This document shows positions 62,205 to 64,000 of a DNA stretch of 64,000 nt, in pieces. Origin of the DNA: Chara braunii (Eukaryota > Streptophyta > Charophyceae > Charales > Characeae). Positions within the stretch are counted from its first letter, which is position 1; the number at the start of each line of letters is the position of its first letter. The notes under the pieces are model-generated. The model saw only the letters and a program-made list of their open reading frames with translations, was not told the DNA's origin and did not search any database. The translations under genes were made by a program, and so were the position numbers. Location of the stretch: NCBI GenBank assembly GCA_003427395.1, contig BFEA01000894.1, positions 273,633 to 337,632 on the forward strand, read 5' to 3'.

Positions 62205-63548
62205 ACACAGGCAGATAAATATAGACAGACAGATACAAGGTCAGCAGAGATTAAGATTACGCACACAACCATTGATGTAATCATTGCCACCTGATGAGAA
62301 GAGACTTGGTGAGTTAGGCAGAAGAGAGCTCAGCCTCTGTAGGCCGCTGAGGGCTGTTCTGGGTCAGTTTAGGGTAATTCCAGATAAAACCAGCCTGCGA
62401 TTTTTCATTCATAGCCCAAAACCCTCATCTGAGTGCAATAACCCCAGAATCGCTGTTAGATAGTTAGACAGGATGCAACCTTGGACTGTATGTAGAAGGT
62501 CAGAATAGCGCAGAGAGTCAGTAGCGATTAACAGAACCCAGTAGTCAACCAAGATGCAGCGAATGACTGATCAAGCTATTCTTGTAAGCTCCTACTACTG
62601 TCACTGGCACTGTAGGACCCTGTATGCCCCACTATAGGTGAGGCGGAGTACATATATCACTATACCTGACTCAAATCATCAAACCCAGTAGTGCGCTTTC
62701 AGACATTGACTCAATGTTGAATTGCGATTTCAGGGTGACTGACAGACTGAAATTATGACGGACAGAACCTAAGGTATGACAAACCCTAGCTGCCTCAAGC
62801 ACTGGAGCACTGGCTATGGCAACACAACATTCATAATTTCATTATCACTGACGTACAGACCCTGAACTACTCAATTCACTATATGTATTGAATCACAATA
62901 CTGTAGTACAGTCAGAGATGCAATTTGAGACAGAGAGGAGGTCAAACAGAGTCAGTAGAAGTCAAAGTAGCTAGGTAGGGGAAATAGCTATGGTTGTCAG
63001 GCAGTGTGATTTTCAAGTTTCACTATCTACAGCATATAGTTTTGATTTTCTCAGTCTAATCACAACTATCAGACTCGCTACAGGGACTTGAGTAAGGAAC
63101 ACACTTACTTCAGGTCAAAACACTGGAAGAAGAACCTGAACTGGCTATGACTCCCATTTTGCCAGTTTCTTCAATTCACTGTTCCTCGTGCTCCCACGTT
63201 CCAAATCTCGTGAAACTTGGTGATACTGTAGTTGTTGCTTTGGCGATTAATCCCCACTAATCAGATTCACTGTATCTGGTCCAGAATATGAAACTCGACC
63301 TACCCCATGTATCTCGCCACCAGGAGAGTCAATGTCTGTGCTAAAAATAGCCCCTCGGTGCCTTCCAGGCCAGTGAGCACTGAATCGCCACCAATTTCTG
63401 TGTCATACCAACCGCCACGCACTCCTCACCAACACCCTACTGAGCGCAGTACTGAAGATGCGATTCCAACATGAAACCCAACGTCAGAAGCTCTCAGGTA
63501 GTGATGGCTGCCTCAGTCCATCATCTCGCCACTGTTTGGGTCCGATTT
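62205..63548 (-). other. Long leader of element G between primer site and Gag
   Basis: About 1.3 kb with no supported frame. It is moderately AT-rich, with no tandem repeat noticed. Such a leader is long for chromoviruses and could hold packaging signals or decayed sequence. Confidence 0.5.
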
Positions 63549-63560
63549 GCTCCGATACCA
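63549..63560 (-). promoter_or_regulatory. Primer-binding site of element G, initiator tRNA-Met
   Basis: On the reverse strand TGGTATCGGAGC, 11 of 12 identical to the classic iMet site TGGTATCAGAGC. Two bases separate it from the LTR terminal CA (TG on + at 63,563). Confidence 0.85.
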
Positions 63561-63562
63561 AC

Positions 63563-63676
63563 TGTTATGAACATGATTGTCCGTTGAAATTTTATCAATG
63601 CTCACTCACAGGAACTCCCGTACACGCCCATACATGCACAGAAGGAAGGGGAGAGGTAGTGGAGTGTGTAATGACC
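63563..63676 (-). repeat. 5' LTR terminus of element G (fragment)
   Basis: Matches 55,780-55,890 with a few substitutions (for example TCAATGCTC versus TCAACGCTC). Similarity stops at GGAGTGT, after which the left LTR continues with CACACCGCCC and this side with GTAATGACCCG. Confidence 0.85.
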
Positions 63677-64000
63677 CGTCATAACACAGACTGAGAACAT
63701 TGCTGATTTATGAAGTTCTGCTGATGGAATGGATGCATTGCTGAGATTCCCGCATTCTGCTGTGCTTTCTAAGTCTGTCCGTGTGGGCGTGCTTGTGACC
63801 TGCGTGCCTGTCTGAGTGCTTGTTGGTACGAGTGTGTGTGTGACCCGCAAGGGTACTTGCTTGTTTGGCAGGCCCGTAGGGCCGGTACTTACCTGTGGTC
63901 GTGGCATTGAGGGTTGTAGCAGGGAAAAACACTCAAGTGGCGAACCTAGCGGCCCCGCGGCCTTGGGATAGCGGAAAAACACTCAAGTAGGCAAGTAGGC
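63668..64000. other. Possible insertion interrupting the 5' LTR of G
   Basis: Sequence starting TGTAATGACCCGTCATAACA replaces the expected LTR continuation. TG at the start would fit the terminus of another LTR. A 16-base motif GGAAAAACACTCAAGT occurs twice (near 63,923 and 63,972). The window ends before any partner terminus can be seen. Confidence 0.4.

Larger units (their letters stand above)
55780..63676 (-). mobile_element. Element G: chromovirus-type Ty3/gypsy retrotransposon, nearly full length, defective
   Basis: On the reverse strand the order is 5' LTR end (63,676-63,563), iMet primer site, leader of about 1.3 kb, Gag, protease, RT, RNase H, integrase, chromodomain and 3' LTR (left). 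The LTR ends starting TGTTATGAACATGATTGTCC are duplicated at 55,780 and 63,563 with about 100 bp of near identity. Stops, at least three frames, YLND in RT and a stop within the chromodomain show that it is dead. The 5' LTR is cut by another sequence at about 63,668-63,676. Confidence 0.85.

Overview
This window looks like a gene-poor, repeat-rich nuclear segment of a streptophyte (green-lineage) genome. My best guess is a charophyte such as Chara, because the Gag proteins resemble families I associate with Chara braunii; this is recognition, not a search result. Supporting signs are Ty3/gypsy polyproteins, a primer-binding site matching the 3' end of plant tRNA-Asp, another matching initiator tRNA-Met, a chromovirus integrase tail, tRNA-derived repeats, a small inverted-repeat transposon, and long tandem repeats. 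No host protein-coding gene could be supported. Every recognisable open frame belongs to a retrotransposon, and almost all carry stops or frameshifts.

Layout. 1-4,003: a reverse-strand LTR-like fragment (family H), unresolved sequence and a 26-bp GCT-rich tandem repeat. 4,004-11,052: element A (+), a roughly 3.6-kb LTR, a tRNA-Asp primer site and a broken gag-protease. 10,985-16,200: tandem arrays (38, 61 and 40 bp) and pyrimidine-rich sequence. 16,211-22,743: element E (-), an almost complete but frameshifted Ty3/gypsy gag-PR-RT-RNaseH-IN. 22,780-26,580: unresolved sequence that may hold a decayed extra ORF of E. 26,640-28,670: a 92-93-bp minisatellite abutting element B. 28,680-42,387: elements B and C (-), arranged head to tail as LTR-C, gag-PR-C, LTR-B, gag-PR-B. 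42,387-47,386: a degenerate 187-bp repeat, a forward family-H LTR fragment and a tRNA-derived SINE-like dimer. 47,387-51,505: LTR-D (+), with no attached coding region. 51,540-54,780: element F (+), a decayed chromovirus pol split by a 415-bp transposon with an 8-bp target duplication. 55,780-63,676: element G (-), a chromovirus with LTR ends, an iMet primer site and degraded gag-pol.

The most striking structure is a hairpin array in each of the four A/B/C/D LTRs. Each array has about 6 to 24 short hairpins. Within an array the loop sequence is nearly constant, while the stems differ from hairpin to hairpin and remain self-complementary. In LTR-B five consecutive hairpins have perfect 6-10-bp stems of different sequence around almost the same 20-22-nt loop. 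This is a covariation signature of structure maintained by selection or by an unusual amplification mechanism. A second, shorter hairpin series with a period near 119 bp lies between the arrays and the presumed promoter in A, B and C. I do not know a described family with this architecture; its function is inference only.

How the parts relate: A, B, C and D are one non-chromodomain family whose LTR carries the arrays in what should be U3. B and C are joined by a deletion fusing protease code to an LTR. E is a second family with its own gag and pol. F and G are chromovirus-type.
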